In this document: positions 1 through 8,786 of the stretch, in pieces
Layout of the letters: each line of letters begins with the position of its first letter
How positions within the stretch are numbered: the first letter of the stretch is position 1
DNA from: an uncultured Selenomonadaceae bacterium
GTDB lineage: Bacteria > Bacillota > Negativicutes > Selenomonadales > Selenomonadaceae
Assembly: GCA_902778455.1 (NCBI GenBank)
Contig: CACYXR010000005.1
Coordinates: forward strand, 29,532-93,531
Length of the DNA: 64,000 nt
Direction: 5' to 3'
Notes under the pieces: generated by a model
What the model saw: the letters and a program-made list of their open reading frames with translations, nothing else
Database searches by the model: none
What the model was told of the DNA's origin: nothing
Made by a program: the position numbers and the translations under genes

Positions 1-377
1 CGGTGGACGCGAAAAAGTGCGGCGAAAACCGCTGGGAGGTCTATGTGAACGGCGGACGGACGCCCACGGGCATCGACTGCGAGGAATGGGTGAAGCGCGG
101 CGTTTCTCTCGGCGCGGGCGAGATCCTTTTGACGAGCATGGACGCCGACGGAACGAAGGACGGCTATGATATCCCGCTGACGCGCATGGTGTCCGAAGCC
201 GTGAATGTGCCGGTCATCGCGTCGGGGGGCGCGGGGACGCTTGAGCATTTTTACGACGTGCTGACGCTGGGCAAGGCGGACGCGGTGCTGGCCGCCTCGG
301 TATTCCATTACGGACAGTTCACCGTGCGCGAAGTCAAGACATATCTGAAATCACGTGGAGTGGAGGTAAGGCTTTGA
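1..377 (+). CDS. hisF: Imidazole glycerol phosphate synthase cyclase subunit HisF (5' truncated)
   Basis: Only the C-terminal 125 or so residues lie in the window; the gene is cut by the left edge. HisF closes the imidazole ring from PRFAR and ammonia supplied by HisH, giving IGP and AICAR in histidine synthesis. The fragment has the family's VDAKK strand, the [10 protein letters not shown] phosphate-binding turn, the [15 protein letters not shown] segment carrying the catalytic Asp, and the IASGGAG and LAASVFHYG strands that end the (beta/alpha)8 barrel. The terminal VRL is normal, so the 3' end is complete. Its TGA stop shares one base with the ATG of hisIE, so the two are translationally coupled. 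Identity is secure. Confidence 0.96.
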   Translation, partial: VDAKKCGENRWEVYVNGGRTPTGIDCEEWVKRGVSLGAGEILLTSMDADGTKDGYDIPLTRMVSEAVNVPVIASGGAGTLEHFYDVLTLGKADAVLAASVFHYGQFTVREVKTYLKSRGVEVRL

Positions 378-1072
378 TGGATATCTCAATGGTGAAATTC
401 GACGAGAAAGGCTTGGTGCCCGCCATCGTGCAGGAAGAAAACGGGCAGGTGCTGATGCTCGCCTATATGAACGAGGAATCGCTGAAAAAGACGCTGGAGA
501 CGGGCTACACATGGTTTTACAGCCGCAGCCGCGAAAAGCTCTGGAACAAAGGCGAGACGTCGGGCAACGTGCAGAAGGTCAAGGAAATATCCTACGACTG
601 CGATGGCGATACGCTGCTGGTGCGCGTGCATCAGACGGGCGTCGCCTGCCACACGGGCACATATTCCTGCTTCAGCGGGCGCAGGCTCGGAGAGAACGAG
701 AAGAGCGTCGCCGTCGTTCCTGAGGAGCCGCAGGCTTCGCTGGCAAACGTGATGAACGATCTTTATGAGGTCATTCGCGACCGCCAGCTCAATCCGGTGG
801 AAGGTTCTTACACGAATTATCTGTTCCAGCACGGGCAGGACAAGATCCTGAAAAAGGTCGGCGAGGAAGCGGCGGAGACCATTATCGCGTCGAAGAATAT
901 GGACCGCAAGGAGATCGCCTATGAGATGGGCGACCTTTGGTATCACTGCCTCGTCCTTCTGGCGTTCCACAACCTTTCGCCGGAGATTGTGTTCCGTGAA
1001 CTGAGGAATCGGCGCAACGGCGGCAGCTATCATAAATTTGAAGGGAAGACGGGCAACCGTCCGGAGATGTGA
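377..1072 (+). CDS. hisI: Bifunctional phosphoribosyl-AMP cyclohydrolase / phosphoribosyl-ATP pyrophosphatase HisIE
   Basis: Performs the second and third steps of histidine synthesis: release of pyrophosphate from PR-ATP, then opening of the adenine ring of PR-AMP. Residues about 1-105 are the HisI domain, with the YMNEESL segment, the CDGDTL acidic metal site and the metal-binding cysteines of [13 protein letters not shown]. Residues about 120-220 are the HisE domain, an all-helical MazG-like fold with KKVGEEAAE and EMGDLWYH acidic motifs. The start is the ATG at 377, in a TGATG junction with hisF and 10 bases after GGAGG; a TTG one codon earlier is possible. The length of 231 aa is normal for the fused form. 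Confidence 0.96.
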   Translation: MDISMVKFDEKGLVPAIVQEENGQVLMLAYMNEESLKKTLETGYTWFYSRSREKLWNKGETSGNVQKVKEISYDCDGDTLLVRVHQTGVACHTGTYSCFSGRRLGENEKSVAVVPEEPQASLANVMNDLYEVIRDRQLNPVEGSYTNYLFQHGQDKILKKVGEEAAETIIASKNMDRKEIAYEMGDLWYHCLVLLAFHNLSPEIVFRELRNRRNGGSYHKFEGKTGNRPEM

Positions 1073-1076
1073 CGAT

Positions 1077-1814
1077 ATGGAAGAAGAAATCAAACGCTTT
1101 CTGAAAGCGACAGACTTGAAAGAAGGACACCCGACGGAAGCGGAGCGGCAGATACCGCCCCCGCCGCCGGAGGTTCCGATACCGCAGGACGCCCGCGTGT
1201 TTCGTTTGCCCGAGCCGGGGCTTTTGCCGGATAAGGAAATCAATTTCCTCGAAATGGTCGAAATGCGCGCATCGGTTCGCGAATACAACGACGAAGCACT
1301 GACGCTGCAGGAGCTTTCATTTTTGCTCTGGTGTACGCAGGGCGTGAAAATGGCGACGGAAAACGGCGGCACGATGCGGACGGTGCCGTCGGCGGGCGCA
1401 AGACATGCGCTCGAGACGTATCTTCTCGTCCATCGTGTGGACGGAATCCCCGCGGGGCTTTATCGTTTTCTGGCACTGGGTCACGCGCTGCTGCCGATCG
1501 CCAACGGCGAAGAGGCGGACGCGGCGCTGATTCCCGGATTCAACGCGCAGAACATGGTCAAGAACAGCGCGGCGACGTTCTTATGGTGCGCCAATTATCG
1601 GCGCATGAACCACAGATACGGACCGCGGTCGGCAAGGTACATTTTCCTCGACGCCGGACACGTCTGCCAGAATCTCTACCTGGCAGGCTACACGCACCGG
1701 ATCGGCGTCTGCGCGATAGGCGCGTTCAAGGACGACGTGCTGAACGCGGCGCTGGGACTCGACGGGGAAAAAGATTTCGTGGTCTACGGCGCGGCGGCCG
1801 GAAAGATACGATAA
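1077..1814 (+). CDS. SagB/ThcOx-type nitroreductase family protein
   Basis: A 245-aa flavin (FMN) oxidoreductase of the nitroreductase superfamily, closest by eye to the SagB/thiazole-oxidase branch: a variable 45-residue head, then an RASVREYND motif, ELSFLLWCTQG, RTVPSAGARHALE and a late YVVYGAAAGK-type end. The RxSxRxY and PSAGARH segments are the usual FMN-phosphate contacts. The start is the ATG at 1077, five bases after the hisIE stop, with GGAG upstream; the in-frame extension into hisIE is not needed. It sits at the end of the his operon and no RiPP precursor, YcaO or SagC-like gene is nearby, so a peptide-modifying role is unsupported. The substrate is unknown. Confidence 0.8.
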   Translation: MEEEIKRFLKATDLKEGHPTEAERQIPPPPPEVPIPQDARVFRLPEPGLLPDKEINFLEMVEMRASVREYNDEALTLQELSFLLWCTQGVKMATENGGTMRTVPSAGARHALETYLLVHRVDGIPAGLYRFLALGHALLPIANGEEADAALIPGFNAQNMVKNSAATFLWCANYRRMNHRYGPRSARYIFLDAGHVCQNLYLAGYTHRIGVCAIGAFKDDVLNAALGLDGEKDFVVYGAAAGKIR

Positions 1815-1840
1815 AACCGAAAGAGGATCGATAAAACGCG

Positions 1841-1885
1841 AACGGCACGCCAGGCCCGAAATTTCGGGCGGCGCGCCGTTTTTTT
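1841..1885 (+). terminator. Rho-independent terminator of the his operon
   Basis: Eleven outer pairs (one A-C mismatch) enclose the perfect GCCCGAAATTTCGGGC palindrome, followed by seven T. It lies between convergent genes, and a weak T-rich stretch on the opposite strand could let it serve the minus-strand gene too. Confidence 0.85.
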
Positions 1886-1896
1886 GCGCTATTTTT

Positions 1897-2766
1897 TTAT
1901 TTGATGAACACAACCGCGCAGTTGTCAAGGAAGTGAGTATAGCCGTTTTCCTCGAGGATGATCTTGGCGTCGGCTACGTTGACGACCGGATTAAAGTAGT
2001 GGTCGACGCCTACGGCTTTGACGACGAGTGGATTGGAGCCTGCGCGGCTGACGTTTCCATCGTAGCCGTTCGAGTAGCCGGCCATGCCGTTCTTGATAAC
2101 CTTTTGAGAATCGAGGTTCTTATAGCCGTAGATTTTTTCGCCGGCTGTAGTCTTGATGACCGGGGACATGGCCGAGCGGAGACCGAGCCCCGTGCAGTCG
2201 ACGATGATGCCGGTGTAGGTGCCGCTTTGGCGGTTTGTGATGGTCGTGGTGCGAATCGTCGTGGTGGTGACGGTGGTCGTATCAGGCTGGGTCGGTGTGT
2301 ATTGTGGTTCGTCCGGCTCCGGCAGGATCGCTGTCGGGAACGATTCGCGGTGTGTAGTCTTCGGCAATACTGCCGAAGCGAGAGAATTGGTTGCGCCGTA
2401 CAGCGGGAGCGCCATGACGACATGATAAGCGCCGTCCTCATAAGATTCGGAGATAACCTTTGCACCCTTCAACAGTGCGGAGACGCGGGTACGTATCGTA
2501 TCGTTGGCAATCTGCATGTTCTGCACAGTGGTTTCGGAGTCGACCTGCACGCCCGCGATTTGCTCGGCGAGATTCCGCTGGGCGTCGGCAATGGCCGCGC
2601 GTCGTGCCATAAGTCTCGCCTGCGCCTCACTGGTCGAGTAGGCGGGGGGGAGGCCGAAGCCGTCCGCTTCGACGCGGTTCAGATCGAAGTCCGCGCCTGA
2701 CGCCAGGACGATGCTGCACATTAACAGCAGGAATGCCGCTGTCAAACCTAAAATTTTTCGTTTCAT
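1897..2766 (-). CDS. Exported LPP20-like domain protein
   Basis: A 289-aa secreted protein. Residues 1-23 are a signal peptide (KRK then a leucine-rich core ending LASGA); a Cys in the core is not in a lipobox, so cleavage by signal peptidase I is more likely than lipidation. Residues about 45-125 resemble the LPP20/FlgT N-terminal fold: ARLMARRAAIADAQRNLAEQ, then IAGVQVDSET and a GAYHVVMALPL strand. A Thr-rich linker of about 30 residues follows, then a second domain of about 110 residues whose last strand reads CAVVFIK. The start has AGGAGGAG upstream. It follows the next minus-strand gene by 47 bases, and the two share the N-terminal domain. The precise role is unknown. Confidence 0.65.
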   Translation of the reverse strand: MKRKILGLTAAFLLLMCSIVLASGADFDLNRVEADGFGLPPAYSTSEAQARLMARRAAIADAQRNLAEQIAGVQVDSETTVQNMQIANDTIRTRVSALLKGAKVISESYEDGAYHVVMALPLYGATNSLASAVLPKTTHRESFPTAILPEPDEPQYTPTQPDTTTVTTTTIRTTTITNRQSGTYTGIIVDCTGLGLRSAMSPVIKTTAGEKIYGYKNLDSQKVIKNGMAGYSNGYDGNVSRAGSNPLVVKAVGVDHYFNPVVNVADAKIILEENGYTHFLDNCAVVFIK

Positions 2767-2781
2767 TTCTTTCTCCTCCTT

Positions 2782-2808
2782 ATTATACGCCGGTGGCGTT
2801 TATGACAA
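2782..2808 (-). promoter_or_regulatory. Possible promoter of the LPP20-like gene
   Basis: On the minus strand a TTGTCA is followed 15 bases later by a perfect TATAAT, just ahead of the ribosome binding site. The spacing is short, and the spacer holds a small ACGCC/GGCGT hairpin, so this is only a candidate. Confidence 0.35.
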
Positions 2809-2813
2809 TATCA

Positions 2814-3899
2814 TTATATGCGGATGTATTCGGACGTCATTTCTTTGATTGTGATTCCGTTGCGTTCCAGTGCTTGCGCGAGGTCGTAGGCTGTTCCGTT
2901 GTAGTCGACGTCGATTTGCATAACGCCCGCCTGTTTTGTTCTCGTGTAGACGCCGGTCACGCCGGGGATGTTGCTGATTCTTGCGTAGGCGTCGCTCATG
3001 GAACCGAGCCTGTTCCCGGTGACGAGAATCGTCACATGCTGTTCGGGGTTTGCGGCTTTTTGGAGCGCTGATTTCGACAGTTCCTTGACGATGGGCGTTG
3101 TTGCTTTTTTCAGCGCTTCCTGAAGAGCTTTCGCACCGAGGTTGAAAGATTGCCCGTCCGCAGAGCCGGCGTACAGGATTTCGCCGGTGTTGGCGTTCAG
3201 CATCCGTACCGAAAGATTAACGACGACGTTGTTCAGCGAGCCGACAAAGGGATATTCCTCGATCAGCGGAATGCCGTTGTTGTTCATATCAATATATCCG
3301 GTGACGAGATAGTCTACATTGAAATGGGTATTCAGGGCTTCCAGCCCATATTCGCCGTCAAAAACGGCGTTGGTGATCCGGTATTTGACCGAGGTATCGA
3401 TCTGCGCAAGGTCGACAATGCGGGAAAAACCGTTTTTATGCAGCCCGGTGATGATGGCGTTTTCGACAGAAGGGTATTCTTCTCCGTTTTGATCCACGAT
3501 GATGACACCGATGCGCGGGTCCTGCATATTGGCGCGAATTACGGCCTTTTTTTGCAGGTACGACATCAGGTCGGTGTTCAAAAGCTGTTCGCGGACTTCG
3601 GCGCGGATTGTGACCTCGTAATATCCGGCCCTGTATTCGGAGCGCAATACTTCGTAGCCTGCGATATAGCCTTCAGAGTGGGTGTAGATCCGGTCATGGA
3701 TTACGCGGTAGTTTTCCACGTAAGTCCTGCTGTCGACGAGTACGCCGATTTTTTGCTCGATGGCCTCGCGCATGGCCGCGTGCAGCGCGTCGCGCTCCGT
3801 CGCGCCCTGTCCTGTGACGGTCACGGGAGAAGCCAGCGCCACCGCCGACCAAAGCAGGCACAGGGCGAGCGTTGCCAGCCATACCCCGACTTTTTTCAT
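2814..3899 (-). CDS. Exported FlgT-like (flagellar assembly protein T N-terminal domain) protein
   Basis: A 361-aa secreted protein with a clean signal peptide (MKK, hydrophobic core, cleavage after VALAS). Residues about 25-110 match the FlgT N-terminal pattern: VTGQGATERDALHAAMREAI, then KIGVLVDSRTYVEN and GYYEVTIRAEV. The middle, about 125-270, resembles the CsgG/FlgT middle fold with an IGVIIVDQN opening strand, VDYLVTGYIDMN and VRMLNANTGEILYAG. The last 80 residues form a small alpha/beta domain. FlgT in Vibrio builds the H-ring of the flagellar basal body; whether this protein does that or another envelope task cannot be told from sequence. It is the first gene of a two-gene minus-strand unit. 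Confidence 0.7.
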   Translation of the reverse strand: MKKVGVWLATLALCLLWSAVALASPVTVTGQGATERDALHAAMREAIEQKIGVLVDSRTYVENYRVIHDRIYTHSEGYIAGYEVLRSEYRAGYYEVTIRAEVREQLLNTDLMSYLQKKAVIRANMQDPRIGVIIVDQNGEEYPSVENAIITGLHKNGFSRIVDLAQIDTSVKYRITNAVFDGEYGLEALNTHFNVDYLVTGYIDMNNNGIPLIEEYPFVGSLNNVVVNLSVRMLNANTGEILYAGSADGQSFNLGAKALQEALKKATTPIVKELSKSALQKAANPEQHVTILVTGNRLGSMSDAYARISNIPGVTGVYTRTKQAGVMQIDVDYNGTAYDLAQALERNGITIKEMTSEYIRI

Positions 3900-4022
3900 G
3901 TCCGTCCCTCCTTAGAGTTTTCATTTACATATTTATTTTCGATATAAATAGTTAAAACCCTTTTTGAAAAAAATGAAATGAAGATTAAAAATATACAATT
4001 TGTTTTTAGCGGCTTCGGAGGC

Positions 4023-4051
4023 TTGCGTTTTGTGGAATAAAGCTGTATACT
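4023..4051 (+). promoter_or_regulatory. Candidate promoter of the nuo operon
   Basis: TTGCGT, 17 bases, TATACT, about 140 bases ahead of nuoA. The -10 box is good and the -35 weak. The rest of the 293-base gap between the divergent genes (3900-4192) is AT-rich, with no gene seen. Confidence 0.45.
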
Positions 4052-4192
4052 ATTTTTTATAAACTTCGAGAGGGGTTATTTTTTGTGTAAGAGTAAGCCC
4101 GTTTGGGCGTTTTTCGGCGGTTATCGTGTGCGGAGCACTGATAGCCGCTGTTTTAGTTATATGGATATTGTATACAGGAAAGGATGAATCGT

Positions 4193-4546
4193 ATGGGCGA
4201 GTATGGCGGGCTTGGACTTTTTTTCTTGGTGGCGCTGATTTTTCCAGTGTCGGCATTGATTCCGGCGTTTCTTTTGCAGCCGCGGCAACCGACGAAGGAG
4301 AAGCGGATTCCGTATGAGTGCGGTGTCGATACGGAAGGCAAGACTTACGTGCAGTACCGCGTCGGGTATTTCCTGTACGCTCTGATTTTTATCGTGTTTG
4401 ATATCGAGACGGTGTTCCTCTATCCGTGGGCGGTGCGATTCGGTCATTTCGGTCTGTTCGCGCTGGTCGAGATGTTCATCTTCATTGGGATATTGGCCGT
4501 CGGACTTGGGTACGCTTGGAAGAAAGGGGCATTGTCGTGGAAGTAA
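4193..4546 (+). CDS. nuoA: NADH-quinone oxidoreductase subunit A
   Basis: Membrane subunit of complex I at the junction of the peripheral and membrane arms. The 117-aa product has three transmembrane helices and the family signature: RIPYECGVD in the first loop and [12 protein letters not shown] leading the second helix. I start at the ATG at 4193, which is nine bases after AGGAAAGG; the ATG at 4184 abuts that site and would be too close. First gene of an 11-gene nuo operon. It overlaps nuoB by ten bases. Confidence 0.93.
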   Translation: MGEYGGLGLFFLVALIFPVSALIPAFLLQPRQPTKEKRIPYECGVDTEGKTYVQYRVGYFLYALIFIVFDIETVFLYPWAVRFGHFGLFALVEMFIFIGILAVGLGYAWKKGALSWK

Positions 4547-5055
4547 TCGATATTGTACCTCCGATACTGAAAAATAACGTGATTGTCGTGAAGGTGGACC
4601 AGCTTTTCAAATGGGCGCACGCGAATTCCATCTGGCCGCTGTCCTCGGGCCTTGCCTGCTGCGCTATTGAGATGATGAGCTGTGCGGCTGCGCGGTTTGA
4701 TCTTTCACGGTTCGGCTACGAGGTGTTCCGTCCGTGCCCGCGCCAGGCTGATCTTTTGATTGTGGCGGGAACTTTGACATGGAAAATGACGCCGCCGTTG
4801 ATTCGCCTTTATGAGGAAATGCCGGAGCCGAAGTATGTGATTGCGATGGGAAGCTGCGCTATCGGCGGCGGCCCCTTCGCTGATTCCTATTCGGTGGTTC
4901 CGGGCATCCATGAGGTGTTGCCGGTGGACGTTTATATTCCCGGCTGCCCGCCGCGACCGGAGGCTTTGATTGACGGGATGCTGAAGCTCCGCGAGAAGAT
5001 CATGCATCCGGAACGCGTGGAAGAAGAACGGAAGGCGAGGTTGATGGAGGCATGA
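4537..5055 (+). CDS. nuoB: NADH-quinone oxidoreductase subunit B
   Basis: Peripheral-arm subunit that carries the terminal 4Fe-4S cluster N2, which passes electrons to quinone. The 172-aa product has the four ligands: the tandem cysteines 41 and 42 in [10 protein letters not shown], Cys107 in GSCAIGGG and Cys137 in PGCPPRPE. The start is the GTG at 4537, inside the end of nuoA, eight bases after AAAGGGG. The end overlaps nuoC as ATGA. All catalytic features are intact. Confidence 0.95.
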   Translation: MEVIDIVPPILKNNVIVVKVDQLFKWAHANSIWPLSSGLACCAIEMMSCAAARFDLSRFGYEVFRPCPRQADLLIVAGTLTWKMTPPLIRLYEEMPEPKYVIAMGSCAIGGGPFADSYSVVPGIHEVLPVDVYIPGCPPRPEALIDGMLKLREKIMHPERVEEERKARLMEA

Positions 5056-5537
5056 AGGCTTATATCGACACGTCTCTTTTTGCGATTTTGAAGGAAAAAT
5101 TCCCGACGGCGGAATATGACAGCGAGGCGACGCAGCCTGCGGTTTATGTACCCGCGGCGGAGATCGTCGCGGTATTGTCATTTTTGCGGGACGACGAACG
5201 GTTCGCGTTCGCGCGGCTCGAAAATCTAACGGCTGTGGACTACAAGACGTATTTCGAGATGGTCTATCATCTCTTTAGCTGGAACAAGGGCGTTTGGATT
5301 ACGGTCAAGGTGAAGCTCGCCCATGAGCAGCCGACGGTTCCGTCCGTGACGGGTGTTTTCCCAGGTGCGGAGTTTGAGGAGCGCGAGGTCTACGATTTGA
5401 TGGGCATCGGCTTTACCGGCCATCCGGATTTGCGGCGGATTTTGCTGGCCGACGATTTCGAAGGGCATCCGCTTCGCAAGGATTACAAACAAATCATGCC
5501 GCCGTATGTGCGCCGGATTGAAAAAGGAGGCCGATGA
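5052..5537 (+). CDS. nuoC: NADH-quinone oxidoreductase subunit C
   Basis: The 30-kDa peripheral-arm subunit, 161 aa, separate from NuoD (not fused as in E. coli). It has the family end: [12 protein letters not shown], then [23 protein letters not shown]. It helps form the quinone pocket with NuoB and NuoD and binds no cofactor. Its ATG overlaps the nuoB stop as ATGA. A strong AAGGAGG near its 3' end serves nuoD. Confidence 0.94.
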   Translation: MKAYIDTSLFAILKEKFPTAEYDSEATQPAVYVPAAEIVAVLSFLRDDERFAFARLENLTAVDYKTYFEMVYHLFSWNKGVWITVKVKLAHEQPTVPSVTGVFPGAEFEEREVYDLMGIGFTGHPDLRRILLADDFEGHPLRKDYKQIMPPYVRRIEKGGR

Positions 5538-5538
5538 G

Positions 5539-6636
5539 ATGCCGCAAACGGAAACCTATACGCTCAATATGGGGCCGCAGCATCCGTCGACCCACGGCGT
5601 TTTGCGGGTGTCATTAGAGTTGGACGGCGAAACGATTTTGAAAGCGACGCCGATTATGGGCTACCTGCACCGGGGCATCGAGAAGCTGCTGGAGTCGCGG
5701 ACATATATACAGGGCGTTCCCTATACGGATCGGCTTGACTATGTGTCGTCGATGAACAATAATCTCGGCTATTGCCGGGCGGTAGAGGAGCTGGCTCAGA
5801 TCGAGGTGCCGGAGCGGGCGGAATATATCCGCGTGATTGTCGCTGAGCTGAACCGAATTGCAAGTCATCTGGTCTTCATTGGCTCACTGGCAATCGATCT
5901 TGGCGCGAGTACCGGAATGCTTTATGCGTTCCGCGACCGGGAGAAAGTGCTGGATCTTTTCGACCTCGTCTGCGGTGCGCGCATGACGTTCCATTATATC
6001 CGCGTTGGTGGCGTCAGCGCTGATTTGCCGCCTGAATTTGCAGCGAAGTGCGACGAGTTTTTGAAAATCCTGCCGGAATTTATGCAGGAATATGAGGATA
6101 TTTTGACTGGCAACGAGATTTTCCAGCATCGCCTGAAAGGCACTTCGCGTATGACGAAAGAGCAGGCGCTCAGTCACAACATGACAGGGCCGAATATTCG
6201 CGCTGTGGGAGTACCATTCGACATTCGCAAGGTGGACGGGTACGGCGCCTATCCGAAATTTGAGTTTGACGTTCCTGTGGGGGAAACAGGTGACAATTGG
6301 GATCGCTTCCGGGTGCGCTATCAGGAGATTTATGAAAGCGCGAAGATCATTCGGCAGGCTCTGGACGGACTGCCGGAGGGTGATTTCATGGCAAAGTTCC
6401 CGAAGGTATTGCGCCCGCCTAAGGGAGAGGTGTACAGCCGGACGGAAGGGACGCGGGGCGAGCTGGGATTTTATATCGTAAGCGACGGCTCGACGAAACC
6501 GTACCGCGTGCATATCCGCCGCCCGTCGTTCATCAATCTGCAAGGGTTGGACGATATGTGCCGGGGAATGCTGATCGGCGACTCGGTTGCCGCGTTTTCC
6601 GCCATTGATCCGCTGATGGGGGAGGTGGATTGCTGA
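5539..6636 (+). CDS. nuoD: NADH-quinone oxidoreductase subunit D
   Basis: The 49-kDa subunit, 365 aa, related to [NiFe]-hydrogenase large subunits, which lines the quinone site. Visible motifs are [14 protein letters not shown] at the N-terminus with the quinone-contacting His, [21 protein letters not shown], and the C-terminal [10 protein letters not shown], where most homologues end in DR. The start at ATG 5539 follows AAGGAGG by nine bases. An in-frame extension upstream overlaps nuoC and is not needed. The stop and the nuoH start form a TGATG junction. Confidence 0.95.
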   Translation: MPQTETYTLNMGPQHPSTHGVLRVSLELDGETILKATPIMGYLHRGIEKLLESRTYIQGVPYTDRLDYVSSMNNNLGYCRAVEELAQIEVPERAEYIRVIVAELNRIASHLVFIGSLAIDLGASTGMLYAFRDREKVLDLFDLVCGARMTFHYIRVGGVSADLPPEFAAKCDEFLKILPEFMQEYEDILTGNEIFQHRLKGTSRMTKEQALSHNMTGPNIRAVGVPFDIRKVDGYGAYPKFEFDVPVGETGDNWDRFRVRYQEIYESAKIIRQALDGLPEGDFMAKFPKVLRPPKGEVYSRTEGTRGELGFYIVSDGSTKPYRVHIRRPSFINLQGLDDMCRGMLIGDSVAAFSAIDPLMGEVDC

Positions 6637-7697
6637 TGGAACTCTGGAATATGATTATGGAGCATGGCGTCGTAAGCACGGCAGCGGAAACCCTGCGCTG
6701 GTTTCTCATGCTGATTTTTGGCAGCGAACTGATTGTGAATATTATAATGAAAGGCGTTGGCATAGGCGCAATCCTCGGACTGATTTCGGTGGCGGCCATT
6801 GTGTTCACTTATGGGGAGCGCAAGGTTTGCGCGTTCATGCAGGTTCGGATCGGGCCGAACCGCGTCGGCGGACGGTATGGACTATTGCAGCCTATTGCCG
6901 ATATGCTGAAGCTGATGAGCAAGGAAGATATTATCCCGGAGGGGTGCGATCGGGTGGTCTGGGCGCTTGGTCCGATGCTGCTCTTTGTGCCCACGGCGCT
7001 TATCTATGCGTTTTTCCCTTTTGACAAAGGGATGGCTTTTGCCGATGTGAATGTGGGAATCTTCCTGATGCTGGCCATTTCTTCCCAGTCGGTGCTGCCG
7101 TTTTTGATCAGCGGTTACGCGTCAAACAGCAAGTACGCGTTCATCGGAGGCATGCGCACGGTGGCGCAGATGCTTTCCTATGAAGCGCCGATGGTATTTT
7201 CGTTACTCGGCGTCGTGATGCTGTCCGGTTCCATGCGTATGTGCGACATTGTTGAAGCGCAAAGCCAACAGCTGTGGTTTGTTTTAATGCAGCCCATCGC
7301 TTTCGTGGTGTTCGTGATTTCTGCGACGGCGGAGACGAACCGAACGCCGTTCGACCTCGTGGAGGATGAGGCGGAAATTGTCGCAGGGCCGTTCGCTGAA
7401 TACAGCGGCATGCGCTGGGCGCTGTTCTTCCTTGCTGAGTACGCGAACCTGCTGTCCGTATCGATCCTGACGACAGTGTTTTTCCTCGGCGGCTGGAACG
7501 GGCCGTTTTTGCCGGGCGTCGTCTGGTTCGGCTTGAAGGTGCTGGCGATGGTTTTCGTGTTCATGTGGTTCCGCTGGACGTTCCCGCGCACGCGCATCGA
7601 CCAGATGCTCGCCTTTAGCTGGAAAGTGCTTTTGCCGCTGGCGCTTGCCAATGTGCTGTTTACTGGCTTGGGCATCTATGCGCGGCAGTGGTTTTGA
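6636..7697 (+). CDS. nuoH: NADH-quinone oxidoreductase subunit H
   Basis: Membrane-arm subunit that forms the quinone-access chamber. The 353-aa protein has about eight transmembrane segments and the conserved loops GERKVCAFMQVRIGPNRVG and ETNRTPFDLVEDEAEIVAG, both acid- and arginine-rich and central to energy coupling. The ATG at 6636 overlaps the nuoD stop and follows GGAGGT by nine bases. A 19-base gap separates it from nuoI, the largest gap in the operon. Confidence 0.95.
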   Translation: MELWNMIMEHGVVSTAAETLRWFLMLIFGSELIVNIIMKGVGIGAILGLISVAAIVFTYGERKVCAFMQVRIGPNRVGGRYGLLQPIADMLKLMSKEDIIPEGCDRVVWALGPMLLFVPTALIYAFFPFDKGMAFADVNVGIFLMLAISSQSVLPFLISGYASNSKYAFIGGMRTVAQMLSYEAPMVFSLLGVVMLSGSMRMCDIVEAQSQQLWFVLMQPIAFVVFVISATAETNRTPFDLVEDEAEIVAGPFAEYSGMRWALFFLAEYANLLSVSILTTVFFLGGWNGPFLPGVVWFGLKVLAMVFVFMWFRWTFPRTRIDQMLAFSWKVLLPLALANVLFTGLGIYARQWF

Positions 7698-7716
7698 TAA
7701 ATAAGGAGGCTGACGA

Positions 7717-8208
7717 ATGTTTGGGGAAGGCCTTTTGACGGGTATGGGCGTCACTTGGAAACATTTCTGGGGAAAGAAGGAGACGTTCTGCTACCCGGAG
7801 GAAAAGCTGCCAATGACGGAGCGGTTCCGTGGTGGCCATTTGGTGCTCGACCATAAAAAGTGTATCGCCTGTTCGTTGTGCTCGCTGGCATGTCCGAATC
7901 AGGCGATTAAACTGAAGATTGTGCCAGACGCAAAAAAGAAACGGCACATGCAGAGCTATATCCATCTCGTCGGGCGATGCCTGTACTGCAATCTATGCGT
8001 AGAGGCCTGTAATATGCACGCACTGGCTTGGGATAAGAACTACGCAATCTCGACTTGGCACAAAGAGGAAATGGAAGACGAACTGGTGACCGCCGAGGGG
8101 CTGGCGTATTTCCATGAAACGATGGAAAAAGCGAAAGCCGAGGCCGAGGAGGAAGCCAAGGTCAAAGCCGAAGTGGAGGCACAAAAAGCCGAGGGAGGTG
8201 ACGCCTGA
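7717..8208 (+). CDS. nuoI: NADH-quinone oxidoreductase subunit I (two 4Fe-4S ferredoxin type)
   Basis: Iron-sulfur subunit that carries clusters N6a and N6b toward N2. In the 163-aa product cysteines 49, 52, 55 and 59 (CIACSLCSLACP) and 88, 91, 94 and 98 (CLYCNLCVEACN) form two intact CxxCxxCxxxC motifs. The last 35 residues are an unusual charged helix of Glu, Lys and Ala repeats ending in GGDA. The start follows AAGGAGG. Since no nuoEFG genes are present, NuoI may be where electrons enter from ferredoxin or a similar carrier; that is inference. Confidence 0.95.
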   Translation: MFGEGLLTGMGVTWKHFWGKKETFCYPEEKLPMTERFRGGHLVLDHKKCIACSLCSLACPNQAIKLKIVPDAKKKRHMQSYIHLVGRCLYCNLCVEACNMHALAWDKNYAISTWHKEEMEDELVTAEGLAYFHETMEKAKAEAEEEAKVKAEVEAQKAEGGDA

Positions 8209-8786
8209 TGGACGCGGTTTTTGAGCAGGTGCACGGCCTTGTCGCTTGGGGGCTGGCGTTTGCCAACGAATACGAGGCTCCGGCGTTGATCGAGGCGGGC
8301 GTGTTCTTCCTGTTCGCAGGGCTCGCGCTGCTTTTTGCCTGCGGCGTGATTTTTTTCCGGAATGTCGTGCACAGTGCTCTGTCGCTTACGGCGACCTTCA
8401 TCTGCGTCGCATGCCTGTATCTTTCCATTGGCGCGGATTTCATGGGCGCTGTCCAGATTCTCGTTTACGGCGGCGCGGTGGCCGTGTTGATTGTCATGGC
8501 GATTATGTTGACGCGGCGCGATGACATGGCGCACTCGAATCCGTCCCGCGGTTTGTTCCGGCATGCGGCCGCGGCGGTTGTGGCTGGGCTGTTTCTGCTG
8601 GGAATGTCGGCGGTGGCAATCCTTTCGCCTTTCCATTCCGCACCACAATCTCTTGGGGATGCGGCGCCGGGATTGGCTGACTTGATGCTGACACATTATG
8701 TGCTGCCTTTTGAGGTGGCCGCCGTATTGCTCCTTATGGCAATGATTGGGGCACTCGTTTTGGCGAAGGGGGCGGACGAGCGATGA
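8208..8786 (+). CDS. nuoJ: NADH-quinone oxidoreductase subunit J
   Basis: Membrane-arm subunit, 192 aa, with five transmembrane helices and the conserved third-helix stretch around VQILVYGGAVAVLIVMAIM, which contains the pi-bulge region of the family. The ATG at 8208 forms a TGATG junction with nuoI after a strong GGGAGGTGA. It overlaps nuoK by four bases. Confidence 0.93.
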   Translation: MDAVFEQVHGLVAWGLAFANEYEAPALIEAGVFFLFAGLALLFACGVIFFRNVVHSALSLTATFICVACLYLSIGADFMGAVQILVYGGAVAVLIVMAIMLTRRDDMAHSNPSRGLFRHAAAAVVAGLFLLGMSAVAILSPFHSAPQSLGDAAPGLADLMLTHYVLPFEVAAVLLLMAMIGALVLAKGADER

